From Bifidobacterium breve (lineage in GTDB: Bacteria; Actinomycetota; Acidimicrobiia; Acidimicrobiales; Ilumatobacteraceae), in contig CAMCZG010000002.1 of assembly GCA_945886445.1 (NCBI GenBank), positions 23,147 through 87,146 of the forward strand: DNA of 64,000 nt. Direction: 5' to 3'. Shown here piece by piece: positions 9,848 through 19,391 of this stretch. The notes under the pieces were generated by a model. It worked only from the letters and a program-made list of their open reading frames with translations, had not been told where the DNA came from and ran no database searches. The position numbers were made by a program, and so were the translations under genes. The first letter of the stretch is position 1. Each line of letters begins with the position of its first letter.

Positions 9848-10582
9848 GTGAAGAACCTCATCATCACCGGTGGCTGGGCACATGAGTTTTCAGACAGCGC
9901 TGTAGTTTTGAGTGAGGTTTTAGCGGCGCAACCTGTCAATGGCGCTTCTGTACATTCCACGGTTGTTGATGGCATCGACAATGCAATTCAGGCATTGCAA
10001 GAAGGTCAATTTGATGTGGTCACGGTGTATGCCTGCTGGTTCACCATGACCGACGAGCGCTACACCCCTGAACAGCGTGCGCAGTGGGCAAGAACGACCC
10101 CAGTAGAACTACGTGAGGCTATTGCAGCACATGTGAAGCGGGGTGGCGGGTTGCTGGTGCTGCATACGGGCATCATTTGCTTCACCGACTGGCCGGAATG
10201 GCCGCACTACATCGGAGGAAGTTGGAACTGGGGTGCATCGTGGCACCCTGCCGTTGAAGTATTCGCAGCACGATGGGCAAGCGAGTTACGTGCACCGCAA
10301 CAGCATCCCATCGTGCATGATCTCGGCGAAATTGTGGTGGAAGACGAGCGATATTGCGAACTTGGTGTGGGTCCCCACGCGCAGGTGCTTTTAGAGTCCG
10401 ATGGCCCAGAGGGTATTCAGGCCTCCATGTGGACACATGAACAGGGCTCGTCACGCGCCGTTTTTAGTTCACTGGGGCACGACCACCGGTCGCTCAATAA
10501 TCTGCAACATGGCCGGCTTCTGCGCCGCAGTATTGCGTGGGTCGGGCAACTTTCCGACACCGTTGTACGAGAGGTGCATTAA
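9848..10582 (+). CDS. ThuA-like domain protein
   Basis: 244 aa with a class I glutamine-amidotransferase-like ThuA fold. Supporting marks: an N-terminal beta strand NLIITGGWAHEF, a central GGGLLVLHTGIICF strand-turn, and a GGSWNWGASWHP segment resembling the ThuA 'GG-W-x-SH' loop, with a late FSSLGHDHRS. ThuA proteins occur in trehalose and other sugar operons, but their chemistry is poorly known. It starts at GTG (9848) without a strong ribosome binding site, 16 bp after the MoxR-like gene and 41 bp before coxL, so it may be cotranscribed with the molybdoenzyme. Confidence 0.7.
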   Translation: MKNLIITGGWAHEFSDSAVVLSEVLAAQPVNGASVHSTVVDGIDNAIQALQEGQFDVVTVYACWFTMTDERYTPEQRAQWARTTPVELREAIAAHVKRGGGLLVLHTGIICFTDWPEWPHYIGGSWNWGASWHPAVEVFAARWASELRAPQQHPIVHDLGEIVVEDERYCELGVGPHAQVLLESDGPEGIQASMWTHEQGSSRAVFSSLGHDHRSLNNLQHGRLLRRSIAWVGQLSDTVVREVH

Positions 10583-10623
10583 GCAACTACCATTCCATCG
10601 TCTGTTACAACAGGGGGAATTGA

Positions 10624-12936
10624 ATGTCGTTAGTTGGAGCACGTGTACTTCGTAAAGAAGACCCAAATCTCATTACCGGAAATGGACAATATGTCGACGA
10701 CCTACAGCCAGCGGGTTGTACGTCAATGGTGTTTGTTCGCTCAACCGAAGCACATGCAAAAATTCGGTCCATAGATACGGCTGAAGCATTGGCCTTGCCA
10801 GGCGTGCTTGCCGTATGGACTTCAGCAAATATTGCGCAACTCGCCAACTGCCCAGGTGGGCTGCCAGGTCTCGACCAACCATTACTTGCAAAAGATATTG
10901 TTCGTTTTGTTGGTGAAGGTGTTGCAGTCGTGGTTGCAACCGATCGGTATATTGCTGCCGACGCAGCTGAACTCATTATTGTCGATTATGAACCACTGCC
11001 TGCTGTAGCAAGTTTGAGTGCAGCGATGGCACCAGGTGCTGTTGTGCTTCACGAAGTCCTTGGCGGCAACACCGTACATTTCCAAGATTTTGAGAATCCA
11101 CTCAATGAGGCATTCGCAGCAGCACCTCGCACTGCATCGCTGCATATTGTGAACAACCGCTGCGCACCTTCACCTATTGAACCCAATGTGTGTCTTGCCG
11201 ATTGGGGACGCAGCGGCCTCACGCTCTGGGCAGCTTTTCAAGCTCCTCACCATTTGCGCAACACCATTGCTCAGTACTTTGGCATTCCGCAAGACTCCAC
11301 TCGCGTTGTAGCCCCCGACGTAGGCGGTGGATTCGGCGCAAAAATTAACTTCGTACCTGAATTTTTCTTAACGGCATTGTTGTCGAAAGAAATTGGCAAG
11401 CCAGTGAAGTACACCCAAACACGCAGCGAATGTTTGGTAGCGATGTTGCACGGTCGTGCCCAAGAGCACGATGCAAGTGTTGCGTTCGACAACGATGGTC
11501 GTATTTTGGCTTTGAAGTTAACGGTTACTCAAGATCAAGGTGCATACCCAAATGGCACTGGCATGGGTCTTCCCGTTCTCACCACCGCAATGGCTGCTGG
11601 GTGCTATCGCATTCCTGCTGTTGCCATTTCGTGGCGAAATGTTGTTACCAACACCACTCCAGTTGCTGCTTACCGTGGTGCGGGGCGTCCAGAAGCGTCT
11701 TTTACCATCGAGCGTCTCATCGACCTCATTGCCGATGAAACTGGTGTTGACCCAGTGGAAGTACGTCGCCGAAACTTTATTCCGGTTGATGCATTTCCTT
11801 ACGCAACGCATAGCCCGCTTGCCATGTACGACAGTGGCAACTTTGCCGGAGCGCTCGATGAATTGTTGAAGCATGTGAATTATGACGAATTGAAAAAAGA
11901 ACAAGAAAAGCGTCGTCAAGATCCTGCTGCAAAACTTCTTGGTATTGGTTTTGCATCGTGGTTAGAAATTGCTGGGTTTGGGCCACCTGGGTCGCTCGAA
12001 GCTTTCGGGCACTTGGCGTCGTGGGAATCGGCACAAGTACGTATTCAGCCTGACGGCAGCGCCATTATTTTCACCGGTGCGTCGCCTCATGGTCAAGGCA
12101 CTGTTACCACCTATGCACAAATTGCAGCCGATGAACTCGGAATCGATTTTGATCGCATCAGCGTGAAACACGGTGATACGGCGGTTGTCCCGCAAGGTAT
12201 CGGAACCATGGGTTCGCGTGCGGTTGCTGTTGGTGGCGAAGGTGTAAAAACTGCAAGTGGTCGTGTGTATGAAAATGCAAAACGTATTGCTGCGCATTTG
12301 TTGGAAGCAAGCGCTGAAGACATCATCATCGAAGATGAAAAATTCTTTGTGAAAGGAACGCCTGCACGAAGCGTTCCATGGAGTGAGGTGGCATGGAAGA
12401 GTTTTCAACCATTGGAACTTCCCGGTGGAATGGAACCTGGCGCACTCGACTCCACAGTTTTCCAGCAAGTTCCTAACTTCAGTTTCCCCTCCGGCGCATA
12501 TTGCTGTGTCGTGGAAATTGATCGCGAGACTGGCGGGGTCAACATTGTCAACATGTATCTCGTTGACGATTGCGGAACAGTAATCAACCCACTCTTGGTA
12601 GAAGGCCAAGTGCACGGCGGGGTAGCCCAAGGCATTGCCCAGGCGCTCTACGAGCACATGTTGTACGACCCAAGTGGCGTTCCACGCACGTCTACATTTA
12701 TGGACTATCTCGTGCCGGCAGCATCAGATCTGCCCGGGTACATCACGGGTCGCATCAATACACCAAACCCCAGCAACACTCTTGGGGCCAAAGGTGTAGG
12801 CGAGTCGGGTTCAGTTGGCGCACCACCTGCAGTAGTGAATGCAGTTGTCGATGCACTCAGCCACCTTGGCGTGAAACACATTGACATGCCAGTAACACCA
12901 ATCAAAGTATGGAACATCTTAGAAGGGGCAAAGTGA
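10624..12936 (+). CDS. Form II CO/xanthine-dehydrogenase-type Mo-binding large subunit
   Basis: 770 aa molybdenum hydroxylase catalytic subunit. It has the N-terminal hammerhead domain ([15 protein letters not shown]) and Mo-cofactor domain. The active-site loop is AYRGAGR, the form II signature, not the AYxCSFR of genuine aerobic CO dehydrogenase. [15 protein letters not shown] near the end contains the conserved catalytic glutamate. The substrate is therefore probably an N-heterocycle or aldehyde, not CO. Order is large-small-medium, with TGATG coupling to the small subunit. A moaE gene for the molybdopterin cofactor lies at 36896. Confidence 0.9.
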   Translation: MSLVGARVLRKEDPNLITGNGQYVDDLQPAGCTSMVFVRSTEAHAKIRSIDTAEALALPGVLAVWTSANIAQLANCPGGLPGLDQPLLAKDIVRFVGEGVAVVVATDRYIAADAAELIIVDYEPLPAVASLSAAMAPGAVVLHEVLGGNTVHFQDFENPLNEAFAAAPRTASLHIVNNRCAPSPIEPNVCLADWGRSGLTLWAAFQAPHHLRNTIAQYFGIPQDSTRVVAPDVGGGFGAKINFVPEFFLTALLSKEIGKPVKYTQTRSECLVAMLHGRAQEHDASVAFDNDGRILALKLTVTQDQGAYPNGTGMGLPVLTTAMAAGCYRIPAVAISWRNVVTNTTPVAAYRGAGRPEASFTIERLIDLIADETGVDPVEVRRRNFIPVDAFPYATHSPLAMYDSGNFAGALDELLKHVNYDELKKEQEKRRQDPAAKLLGIGFASWLEIAGFGPPGSLEAFGHLASWESAQVRIQPDGSAIIFTGASPHGQGTVTTYAQIAADELGIDFDRISVKHGDTAVVPQGIGTMGSRAVAVGGEGVKTASGRVYENAKRIAAHLLEASAEDIIIEDEKFFVKGTPARSVPWSEVAWKSFQPLELPGGMEPGALDSTVFQQVPNFSFPSGAYCCVVEIDRETGGVNIVNMYLVDDCGTVINPLLVEGQVHGGVAQGIAQALYEHMLYDPSGVPRTSTFMDYLVPAASDLPGYITGRINTPNPSNTLGAKGVGESGSVGAPPAVVNAVVDALSHLGVKHIDMPVTPIKVWNILEGAK

Positions 12937-13427
12937 TGACTATTCGTACCTCAATCACAGTGAACGGTAAAGACACTTCGCGCGAAGTAGAAGCTCGCAC
13001 GCTTCTCGTTCATTACCTGCGTGAAGAATTAGGTTTGACCGGTACCCATGTGGGGTGCGACACCTCAAACTGTGGTGCATGCACTGTTCTCCTCGATGGA
13101 GAAGCAGTCAAGTCGTGCACCGTGTTTGCCGCACAAATTCACGATTGCAATATCACCACCATTGAAGGTGCAGCACAGGCCGATGGGTCATTTAGTCCTG
13201 TTCAAGAAGGATTCCGTCAAGAGCACGGCCTGCAGTGCGGCTACTGCACACCAGGAATGATTATGGCTTCTACGGCGTTGTTAACAGAAAACCCGAACCC
13301 AACAGAAGAAGAAATTCGCCACGCACTTGAGGGCAACCTCTGTCGTTGCACCGGCTACGAAATGATTGTTAATGCGGTTCGCTGGGCAGCAGAAAATCCA
13401 AACTTCACATCTGGAGGTGCCAAGTGA
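12936..13427 (+). CDS. Molybdenum hydroxylase [2Fe-2S] small subunit
   Basis: 163 aa electron-transfer subunit. Two [2Fe-2S] sites are complete: the plant-type site C-x4-C-x2-C in [10 protein letters not shown] with a later KSC, and the alpha-helical site in QCGYCTPGM with LCRCTGY. The ATG at 12936 is chosen over an upstream in-frame start at 12909 because AGAAGGGG lies just before it and the family starts with an 'I-x-x-T-V-N-G' strand. It overlaps the large-subunit stop (TGATG) and ends in a GTGA overlap with the FAD subunit. Confidence 0.92.
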   Translation: MTIRTSITVNGKDTSREVEARTLLVHYLREELGLTGTHVGCDTSNCGACTVLLDGEAVKSCTVFAAQIHDCNITTIEGAAQADGSFSPVQEGFRQEHGLQCGYCTPGMIMASTALLTENPNPTEEEIRHALEGNLCRCTGYEMIVNAVRWAAENPNFTSGGAK

Positions 13428-14245
13428 TACCTGCACAATTTGACTACGTTGAAGCTACATCGGTAGCCGATGCAATTCGTTTACTTGCAGAACACGGTGA
13501 TGAAGCAAAACTTCTTGCAGGTGGGCACTCGCTCATTCCTCTCATGAAGTTGCGTTTGGTGACGCCGGCAACACTCATTGACGTCACGCACATTAAAGAG
13601 TTGTCGTACATTAAAGAAGATGGCAACAACATCGTCATTGGTGCCCTCACGCGCCACCGCGATATTGAAGAGTCCGACCTGGTGAAGAAGCATCTTCCTC
13701 TCGTCGCACATGTTGCTGGCGAAGTGGGCGACCCTCAAGTACGTAATCGTGGAACCATTGGTGGTTCATTGGTGCACGGCGACCCAGCAGCAGATCTTCC
13801 TGCAGCTGCGTTGGCAACAGGTGCGACCATGGTCATTGCTGGCAAAAATGGTGAGCGCCGTATTTCAGCGCAAGACTTCTTCGTCGACTTTCTAGAAACC
13901 GATGTTCAGCCAGGAGAAATACTTGTCGCAATTGAGTTTCCTAAGCACACCGATGCCGGTTGGGCATATGAAAAGTTTGTGCGTCGCGCAATGGACTATT
14001 CCATTGTTGGCGTTGCACTTCAACTAGGAGCAAAACCTGGTGTTGCGCTTGTCAATATGTCGAACAAACCGCATCTTGCAGTGTCGGCTTCACAGGCAAT
14101 TGGTAAAGGTGCAGCAATTGCCGATGTGCTTGCGGTCATTAATGACGACACAAACCCACCAGAAGACCTCAATGCCACTGTGGAGTACCGTCAACATCTT
14201 GCACGCGTGCTCACGCAACGCGCATTTGCCACTGCTTCAAAATAG
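13424..14245 (+). CDS. Molybdenum hydroxylase FAD-binding medium subunit
   Basis: 273 aa, GTG start overlapping the small-subunit stop. The two flavin-binding motifs of the CoxM family are intact: [13 protein letters not shown] near residue 31 and [14 protein letters not shown] near residue 110. Together with the preceding two genes it gives a complete three-subunit hydroxylase. Electrons pass from Mo through the iron-sulfur subunit to FAD. Only 2 bp separate it from the small ferredoxin gene, which might serve as an acceptor. Confidence 0.92.
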   Translation: MIPAQFDYVEATSVADAIRLLAEHGDEAKLLAGGHSLIPLMKLRLVTPATLIDVTHIKELSYIKEDGNNIVIGALTRHRDIEESDLVKKHLPLVAHVAGEVGDPQVRNRGTIGGSLVHGDPAADLPAAALATGATMVIAGKNGERRISAQDFFVDFLETDVQPGEILVAIEFPKHTDAGWAYEKFVRRAMDYSIVGVALQLGAKPGVALVNMSNKPHLAVSASQAIGKGAAIADVLAVINDDTNPPEDLNATVEYRQHLARVLTQRAFATASK

Positions 14246-14247
14246 TT

Positions 14248-14469
14248 ATGCCTATCCGTGCCGAGGTTCTGAAAGACCGTTGCATTAGTTCCGGGCGCTG
14301 TGTTGGCGACGAACCAACCGCTTTTCGTTTCGATGCCGATGAACTAGTAGAACTTCTCGATGGCGTCACAACGATGAGCGAGCAAAGGCTTCTGCGCATT
14401 GCGCGCGATTGCCCTGGTGAAGCAATTGTGTTGTATGACGACAACAATGAAGTGATTGAACTGCACTAG
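14248..14469 (+). CDS. P450-type [3Fe-4S] ferredoxin
   Basis: 73 aa. The pattern DRCISSGRC (C-x5-C) followed by RDCPGEAI is that of small ferredoxins that serve bacterial cytochromes P450; the missing middle cysteine implies a [3Fe-4S] cluster. The end-of-domain 'CP-x-x-AI' is conserved. It sits 2 bp after the molybdenum hydroxylase FAD subunit on the same strand, yet two P450 genes lie 1.7 kb downstream on the other strand. It is a natural electron donor for those P450s. No ferredoxin reductase gene is visible in the window. Confidence 0.82.
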   Translation: MPIRAEVLKDRCISSGRCVGDEPTAFRFDADELVELLDGVTTMSEQRLLRIARDCPGEAIVLYDDNNEVIELH

Positions 14470-14474
14470 CTGAA

Positions 14475-15185
14475 ATGTCACATTCATTCGTTCGACGATT
14501 AGCACCTGTTGTGCTGCTGCTCATGATTTTTTCCTCCTGTGGGGGAGCATCATCTGCGAGCACTACTACTACTTTGCCACCGAAAATATACAAAGTTGGC
14601 GACACTGGTCCTGGTGGGGGAACCATTTTTTATAAGGCTGCCACATCATTTAAATGTATTGACAATGATGGACTTGATAAAAATAATTGCACTTATCTAG
14701 AAGTAGCTCCAGAAGATGTGCACGTAGGCGGGGTCCGAGCTTCTACAACGTGGACCTGTTTCGACTTCATTGGTGGAACGAGAACTGGCATTGGAGCAGG
14801 GGAACTTAATACAGAACAAATAATCGGTAGTTGTACAAAGCCAGATGGTCCTGCTCAACTTGCGCGTGCGTACGCTACGACCGTAGGCGTCAATACCTAT
14901 CGCGACTGGTTTCTGCCTTCTCTCGAAGAAGTCGACTTGTTGTGTCTCATGTTTGCAAACGACCCGAAGAGTGTTTACTCCGATGAAGGGTGGTGGACAA
15001 AAGCGCAAATCGGTGGCTGTAAAGGATCGTATACACCTGCTGCAAATTTTACGGCCGGCGCATATTGGTCTTCATCAGAAAAAGCAGAGTCATACGGTTG
15101 GCATGTGCATTTATACTGCGGCGTTAATGACAACCACTTAGATAAATATTACGCAGCTTGGGTGCGCACAGTTCGCGCGTTCTAA
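14475..15185 (+). CDS. DUF1566-type lipoprotein
   Basis: 236 aa secreted lipoprotein. The N-terminus is a signal peptide with lipobox-like FSSC, followed by a Ser/Thr linker. The rest matches the DUF1566/Lcl C-terminal domain: VGDTGPGGGTIFY, YLEVAP, GAGELNTEQII, a DWFLPSLEEVDLL motif and YWSSSE with VRAF at the end. The domain resembles sulfatase-modifying/C-type-lectin-like folds and is often on cell surfaces; function is unknown. The stretch is visibly AT-richer than its neighbours, with codons such as ata and aaa, which hints at recent acquisition. It overlaps the convergent amidohydrolase by 4 bp. Confidence 0.75.
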   Translation: MSHSFVRRLAPVVLLLMIFSSCGGASSASTTTTLPPKIYKVGDTGPGGGTIFYKAATSFKCIDNDGLDKNNCTYLEVAPEDVHVGGVRASTTWTCFDFIGGTRTGIGAGELNTEQIIGSCTKPDGPAQLARAYATTVGVNTYRDWFLPSLEEVDLLCLMFANDPKSVYSDEGWWTKAQIGGCKGSYTPAANFTAGAYWSSSEKAESYGWHVHLYCGVNDNHLDKYYAAWVRTVRAF

Positions 15186-16201
15186 GTGATTTTGAAAATG
15201 CGTTTGGCGTTGCCGCCAAGAATTTTTGCCTTGTCACTTGATGACAATTGCAAAGCCTCAATTTTTTCCATGTACTTGTCTTCAAGGTCCCAACCAGCGA
15301 AGTTGCTGCCCAGCAGCACCTTGTCGGGGCCTTCAGTTTCCACCAAAAAGGCCAAGGCATCTTGGCGGTGTACAGCGGTATCGAAAGAGATCTGAGCCCA
15401 CTGGTCGGCAAAGGGGCGTGTGAGGAGCCCCTTGCCCCACGGGCGTCGCTCGAGGGCTTGCTCGAGGCGTCCCTTTTGGAAGGCCGCAAAACCGCCTCCG
15501 TGGGCCACATGGACGTGCAAACCGGGGTGGCGGTCGAGAATGCCACTGAAGAGAAAATGAGCAACAGCCAAGCCCTCGTCCATGGCAAAGCCAAAAATGA
15601 TGTCGAGATCCCAAGGGTCAAAGAAAGGGTCGGAGCCCCCGTAACCCGTACGTGGTTCGGGGTGCAAGACAACTGGAACGCCAAGGCGTTCGTGTTCGGC
15701 CCATAGTTCTTCAAACTGCGGATGCGACAGGGGGGTGCCATTGATGTCGGTACCGATGTACGAGCACAAGAGCCCCAGTTCGCTCACTGCACGGTTCAGT
15801 TCTTTGCATGCCTCTTCAGGGCTTTGCATGGGCAAAGTGGCTGCACCAAGTAGGCGCGGGTGACGGTCGCCGGTAAGAGCAATTTCGTCATTCGTGCGTT
15901 GGTGGAAACCCAATGCATCGGCAATTGGTTGATGATAAAAGTACGTGATGGGGTTTGGTGAAACGAGTTGCTTATCGAGGCCAAGTGCGTCCATTTGTTC
16001 AATGCGCATTTGTGCATTGGAAAATGCACTGTTCACAAACTTCACATTTTCCAAAACATAATCTGCTGCACGAAAGAACTGGGTTCCGTCATCGCGAACT
16101 CCCATTTCAGGGCCGGCGTGTCCGCAGGTGTTCATGACTCCTTCTAAAAGAATGTGGGCGTGTACGTCGACCACTTCATGATGTGCGTCTGCAAGAGTCA
16201 T
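15182..16201 (-). CDS. Amidohydrolase 2 family protein (ACMSD-like metal hydrolase)
   Basis: 339 aa TIM-barrel metal-dependent hydrolase or decarboxylase. It shows VDVHAHIL (HxH metal site) at the start, VVLHPEP, and an AHGGGFAAFQKGRL histidine motif. A late GSNFAGWDLED supplies the position usually held by the catalytic Asp loop, though Asn replaces the usual Asp. Such enzymes decarboxylate or hydrolyse aromatic and cyclic acids. The ATG at 16201 is chosen because it overlaps the upstream P450 stop (ATGA); the open frame runs further upstream but lies inside the P450. It belongs to the leftward SDR-SDR-P450-P450-amidohydrolase operon. Confidence 0.8.
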   Translation of the reverse strand: MTLADAHHEVVDVHAHILLEGVMNTCGHAGPEMGVRDDGTQFFRAADYVLENVKFVNSAFSNAQMRIEQMDALGLDKQLVSPNPITYFYHQPIADALGFHQRTNDEIALTGDRHPRLLGAATLPMQSPEEACKELNRAVSELGLLCSYIGTDINGTPLSHPQFEELWAEHERLGVPVVLHPEPRTGYGGSDPFFDPWDLDIIFGFAMDEGLAVAHFLFSGILDRHPGLHVHVAHGGGFAAFQKGRLEQALERRPWGKGLLTRPFADQWAQISFDTAVHRQDALAFLVETEGPDKVLLGSNFAGWDLEDKYMEKIEALQLSSSDKAKILGGNAKRIFKIT

Positions 16202-17397
16202 GAAACAAAACTTACTGGGTAGTGCTTCCACACAGGGCGTCGTGTAGCAACGTCTAGCTCTGGTTGATGCGAGAGGTGGGGTATTCCTCCGCGTTGCAAT
16301 ACCGCTTGCAACATCACCACAATTGCGCCGTATAACGGGGTTTCTTGTTGCTGGTCTTCGCCGAGGCCCCCCGCAAGTTCTTGACCTAAACAGGCATGAA
16401 ACCCGGTGCCAAAGGTGAGCCCCCAACGAGGTGCTTGAGTAGGTGTAATGCGGTGTGGGTCGAATGTGTCGGCCGTTGACCCAAATATTTCAGGGTCGCG
16501 ATTCGCACTCACCATATTGATAACAACAGTTGCACCGGCTGGAATGTGCACGCCGCAGGGTAGTTGAACATCGGCAGTTGCTATACGTGTTGCTTCGGGG
16601 CTCGCCGGATGTAGTCGTAACGACTCGTGAACAAAGCGTTGTAACAGTGCGGCGTTGGTGGCTAACTCAGACAAGGTTCCGTGGTGTTCAGACTCCCATG
16701 TAAAACAGTGATGAAGCGCATGCACTAGTGCAGCAGAAGTGGAGTGAGAGCCCACCCAAGGGAAATAAGCAATTTCACGAGCAATTATATTGTCTGGTAG
16801 ATCGAGGTTGTCTTGGTTTGTGAGCAACACCGTCAGCACATCGGCGGGCAGATCGCTCCACTCCATTGCACCTTGTGTTGCCTGTGCAATGAGATGTTCT
16901 CTACGTTGTCGCGACGTGGCAAAGTACTCCGCAAGAAAAGTATTTAAGGCCGCATTTCCTTCAGCAATGATGTCGTTCTTATTTCCCGTCGCGTGTACAA
17001 CAGTCGAAGCCGCTGCAAGTTTCGCCATGAGGCCACTCATTTTCTCAAAGCTTGCAAGATCTGCACCAATGTCAATTCCTGCAACGAGTGATGACAAGCG
17101 CATCATGGTGCGTCGTGCAATTTGCACCATGTCACCCTCGGTGGGGTCGGCAAGCTGGCTGAAAACATCGTTGATGAGTTGAGGAATCAGTAGTTGTTCC
17201 CACTGCAGGAAAGTGTCACGCCGGAAAAGTCGGTTTTCTAAGCGCCGACGCGCAAGGTGGTCGCTGCCATGGAGGTTCACAATGACACCGTCCATGAGTG
17301 CACTACCTTCGTCGTACAGACCTTGACGCAAATCGCGATGACGCAAAGCATCGCGAGCCTCATTCCACGCGGAGAGGCGTACAACAGACTGTTGCAT
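16198..17397 (-). CDS. Cytochrome P450 (copy 1)
   Basis: 399 aa soluble bacterial P450. The heme-ligand loop is FGTGFHACLG (C336), the ExxR motif is ESLR (258-261). The I-helix oxygen-activation motif reads VGSHST (215-220) where AGxDTT or AGxETT is usual, so both the acid and first threonine are replaced (His, Ser). The C-helix reads HLARRRLENRLFRR, not the common HTRLRRLV. The ATG at 17397 follows the stop of the upstream paralogue by 4 bp; the frame is open further up, inside that gene. Electrons probably come from the ferredoxin at 14248. The substrate is unknown. Confidence 0.88.
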   Translation of the reverse strand: MQQSVVRLSAWNEARDALRHRDLRQGLYDEGSALMDGVIVNLHGSDHLARRRLENRLFRRDTFLQWEQLLIPQLINDVFSQLADPTEGDMVQIARRTMMRLSSLVAGIDIGADLASFEKMSGLMAKLAAASTVVHATGNKNDIIAEGNAALNTFLAEYFATSRQRREHLIAQATQGAMEWSDLPADVLTVLLTNQDNLDLPDNIIAREIAYFPWVGSHSTSAALVHALHHCFTWESEHHGTLSELATNAALLQRFVHESLRLHPASPEATRIATADVQLPCGVHIPAGATVVINMVSANRDPEIFGSTADTFDPHRITPTQAPRWGLTFGTGFHACLGQELAGGLGEDQQQETPLYGAIVVMLQAVLQRGGIPHLSHQPELDVATRRPVWKHYPVSFVS

Positions 17398-17401
17398 GCA
17401 G

Positions 17402-18610
17402 TTAGCCGAGGAGAACTGAGTAAGAGCCCCAATAGGGGCGGCTCGTTGCCGTGTCCATTTGCGGTGGATGTGCGGGGTCGGGTCGAACACCACGGTCAAA
17501 CATTGATTGCACAGCAACGGTGGAAAGCCCGTATTCGTAGTCGGATGTTTCTTGTGAGCGTTCGTTCAGACCAGCTGCAAGTTCTTGGCCAATGCACGCA
17601 TGCATACCCGAACCAAAGGAAAGGCCCCAGCGACTCACAGTGGAATCGGCGGGTTGACGATGAGGGTTGAACTCTGCTGCGTCGGCTCCATACATGGCTA
17701 CATCGCGGTTCACTGCCATGAGATCTATTACAACGGTGGAGCCTTCCTTGATGACAAGACCGCTGCGTAGGGTGACGTCTTCAAGTGCTCGGCGCATTGC
17801 AATAGGGCTTGAAGGGTTGAGGCGAATGGTTTCGTAAACAGCATGTTGAACAAACTCGCGGTTGGTGTGAACGAGCTCGCTATCTTCAGGGTGCTTTTCA
17901 AGCCAGGAAAATAAGTTGTCGAGTGTGCGCACAAATGCAGTAGCCGACGTGTGTGCACCAGCAAGAAGGAAAAAAGCAATTTCACGTACGAGCGTATGGT
18001 GCTCAATATGAAGGGAGTCTTCATTGCGCAGTAGCACGGTGAGAATATCAAGTGGCAGCGTGCTCTCGGGGGCATTGCCTGCAGCTACTTCAGCAATTAG
18101 TGCTTGTCGTCGCTGCACGGAAGGAGCAATGAATTCAGCATCAAATAGTGACATCGACTCTGTAATTTCGCCCTTGACGACTTCAGGATCACGTGTGGTG
18201 TGAGCAAGTGTTGCACCTTCAATGAATTTCATCATGTAGTTGTACAAACGATCAGTTTCTTCAGGTGTTCCTGTGGGGCGGTCTACACCTGCGTTATGTG
18301 CAGCGAGGTTCATCATGAGTTGATGCGACATGTGTACAAGTTCTGCTGAACCCTGGGCAACGTATGGCTTCAAAGTGGCATCAATAATTGAAGGAAAAAA
18401 ATCGCGTTCGTAGCTCACGAGAGTTTCGCGACGGAATAAACGGTTTTCAAGTCGACGTCGGGCGCGGTGTTCGTCGCCGTGAAGGTTCACCAAAACACCA
18501 GACATCACTATTTCGCCCGCGTCGTACAGCGCCTGGCGCAAACCCTTTTGACGATAAATTTCTTTTGCTTCGTCAAATGTGTTGACGGTCATTGTTGTTG
18601 CTTCGCTCAT
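17402..18610 (-). CDS. Cytochrome P450 (copy 2)
   Basis: 402 aa, paralogous to the next gene downstream and similar in length. The heme loop is FGSGMHACIG (C339), ExxR is ETIR (260-263), and the I-helix motif is AGAHTS (217-222), again with His where an acid normally stands. The shared NLHG..H.ARRRLENRLFRR signature marks the pair as tandem duplicates. The start has GAGG a few bases upstream and lies 16 bp after the SDR stop, so it is probably in one operon with both SDR genes. Confidence 0.88.
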   Translation of the reverse strand: MSEATTMTVNTFDEAKEIYRQKGLRQALYDAGEIVMSGVLVNLHGDEHRARRRLENRLFRRETLVSYERDFFPSIIDATLKPYVAQGSAELVHMSHQLMMNLAAHNAGVDRPTGTPEETDRLYNYMMKFIEGATLAHTTRDPEVVKGEITESMSLFDAEFIAPSVQRRQALIAEVAAGNAPESTLPLDILTVLLRNEDSLHIEHHTLVREIAFFLLAGAHTSATAFVRTLDNLFSWLEKHPEDSELVHTNREFVQHAVYETIRLNPSSPIAMRRALEDVTLRSGLVIKEGSTVVIDLMAVNRDVAMYGADAAEFNPHRQPADSTVSRWGLSFGSGMHACIGQELAAGLNERSQETSDYEYGLSTVAVQSMFDRGVRPDPAHPPQMDTATSRPYWGSYSVLLG

Positions 18611-18626
18611 GATGCCTCAATTCGCT

Positions 18627-19385
18627 TTAAATAGTGACGCCAAGGCCAAGGCCACCGTCAATTGCCAGTACGTCTCCTGTAACCCACTCGGCACACGTGA
18701 GATAGGCAATGCCTTCAGCAATTTCTCGTGCTGTTCCCGTGCGACCAAGTACATGTTGATTTGCCATCGACTCTAAGCGTGCCGCAGCTTCTTCATGCGT
18801 GAAGTCGCCAGAGCGTTCGTTAATTTCCGTCAGTACAGCCCCAGGGCGCACAGCACCAACTCGAACCCCTTGTGGGCCAACTTCCGAAGCGAGCACTTTG
18901 ACGAGTGCTTCAAGCGCACCTTTGGTAGCGGCATAGGGGGCCGCGCCAGGGAAAGCACGCTGTGTGTAAACCGAACCAATGAAAATGATGCAGCCTTTTC
19001 TTTGCACGAGGTGTGGCAACGCTTCTTGGCTAAGCAACATGCCAGCAACAACATTGGTGTGGAAAATATCGAGTAACGATTCTTCGGTCCAATCACCAAT
19101 AGAGCGGCGCAACATGTTGCCTGCATTTGAAATGAGTGCATCGATGCCACCACCATGTTCAACGCAGCGTGCAACAATATTTTTGAGATCGGCTGTTTTT
19201 GTTACGTCGGCCACAACCCAAGTGCACAGTGGTCCAATACTTTGTGCAACGGCACGAATTTTCTCTTCTCGCCGGCCACAAATTGTTACTTTCGCGCCAT
19301 TCTCTGCGTAGTAGCGAGCGGCCTCTTCACCAATACCTGAACCACCACCAGTAATGAGAACAGACATGTCTTTCATTGAACGCAT
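18627..19385 (-). CDS. Short-chain dehydrogenase/reductase (SDR 1)
   Basis: 252 aa classical SDR, NAD(P)-dependent alcohol/ketone oxidoreductase. TGGGSGIG forms the cofactor loop, SNAG the NNAG-type motif, and the catalytic Ser-Tyr-Lys set appears as GSVYTQ ... YAATK. The C-terminal IDGGLGLG is typical. Starts at 19385, 19376 and 19367 are all possible; the first lies 6 bp after the SDR 2 stop. Its place between a second SDR and two P450s suggests oxidation of alcohols made by the P450s. Confidence 0.88.
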   Translation of the reverse strand: MRSMKDMSVLITGGGSGIGEEAARYYAENGAKVTICGRREEKIRAVAQSIGPLCTWVVADVTKTADLKNIVARCVEHGGGIDALISNAGNMLRRSIGDWTEESLLDIFHTNVVAGMLLSQEALPHLVQRKGCIIFIGSVYTQRAFPGAAPYAATKGALEALVKVLASEVGPQGVRVGAVRPGAVLTEINERSGDFTHEEAAARLESMANQHVLGRTGTAREIAEGIAYLTCAEWVTGDVLAIDGGLGLGVTI

Positions 19386-19391
19386 GGTGTC

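Noticed and set aside
11962..12657. 231-codon ORF on the minus strand
   Set aside because: It lies wholly inside the molybdenum hydroxylase large subunit on the other strand and shows no domain; it is a coding shadow.
10624..14245. Genuine aerobic CO dehydrogenase
   Set aside because: The active-site loop is AYRGAGR (form II), not the AYxCSFR motif required for the Cu-Mo CO site.
15124..15741. 205-codon minus-strand ORF overlapping the amidohydrolase
   Set aside because: It is out of frame with the amidohydrolase 3' half, which has clear family motifs; the other frame has none.
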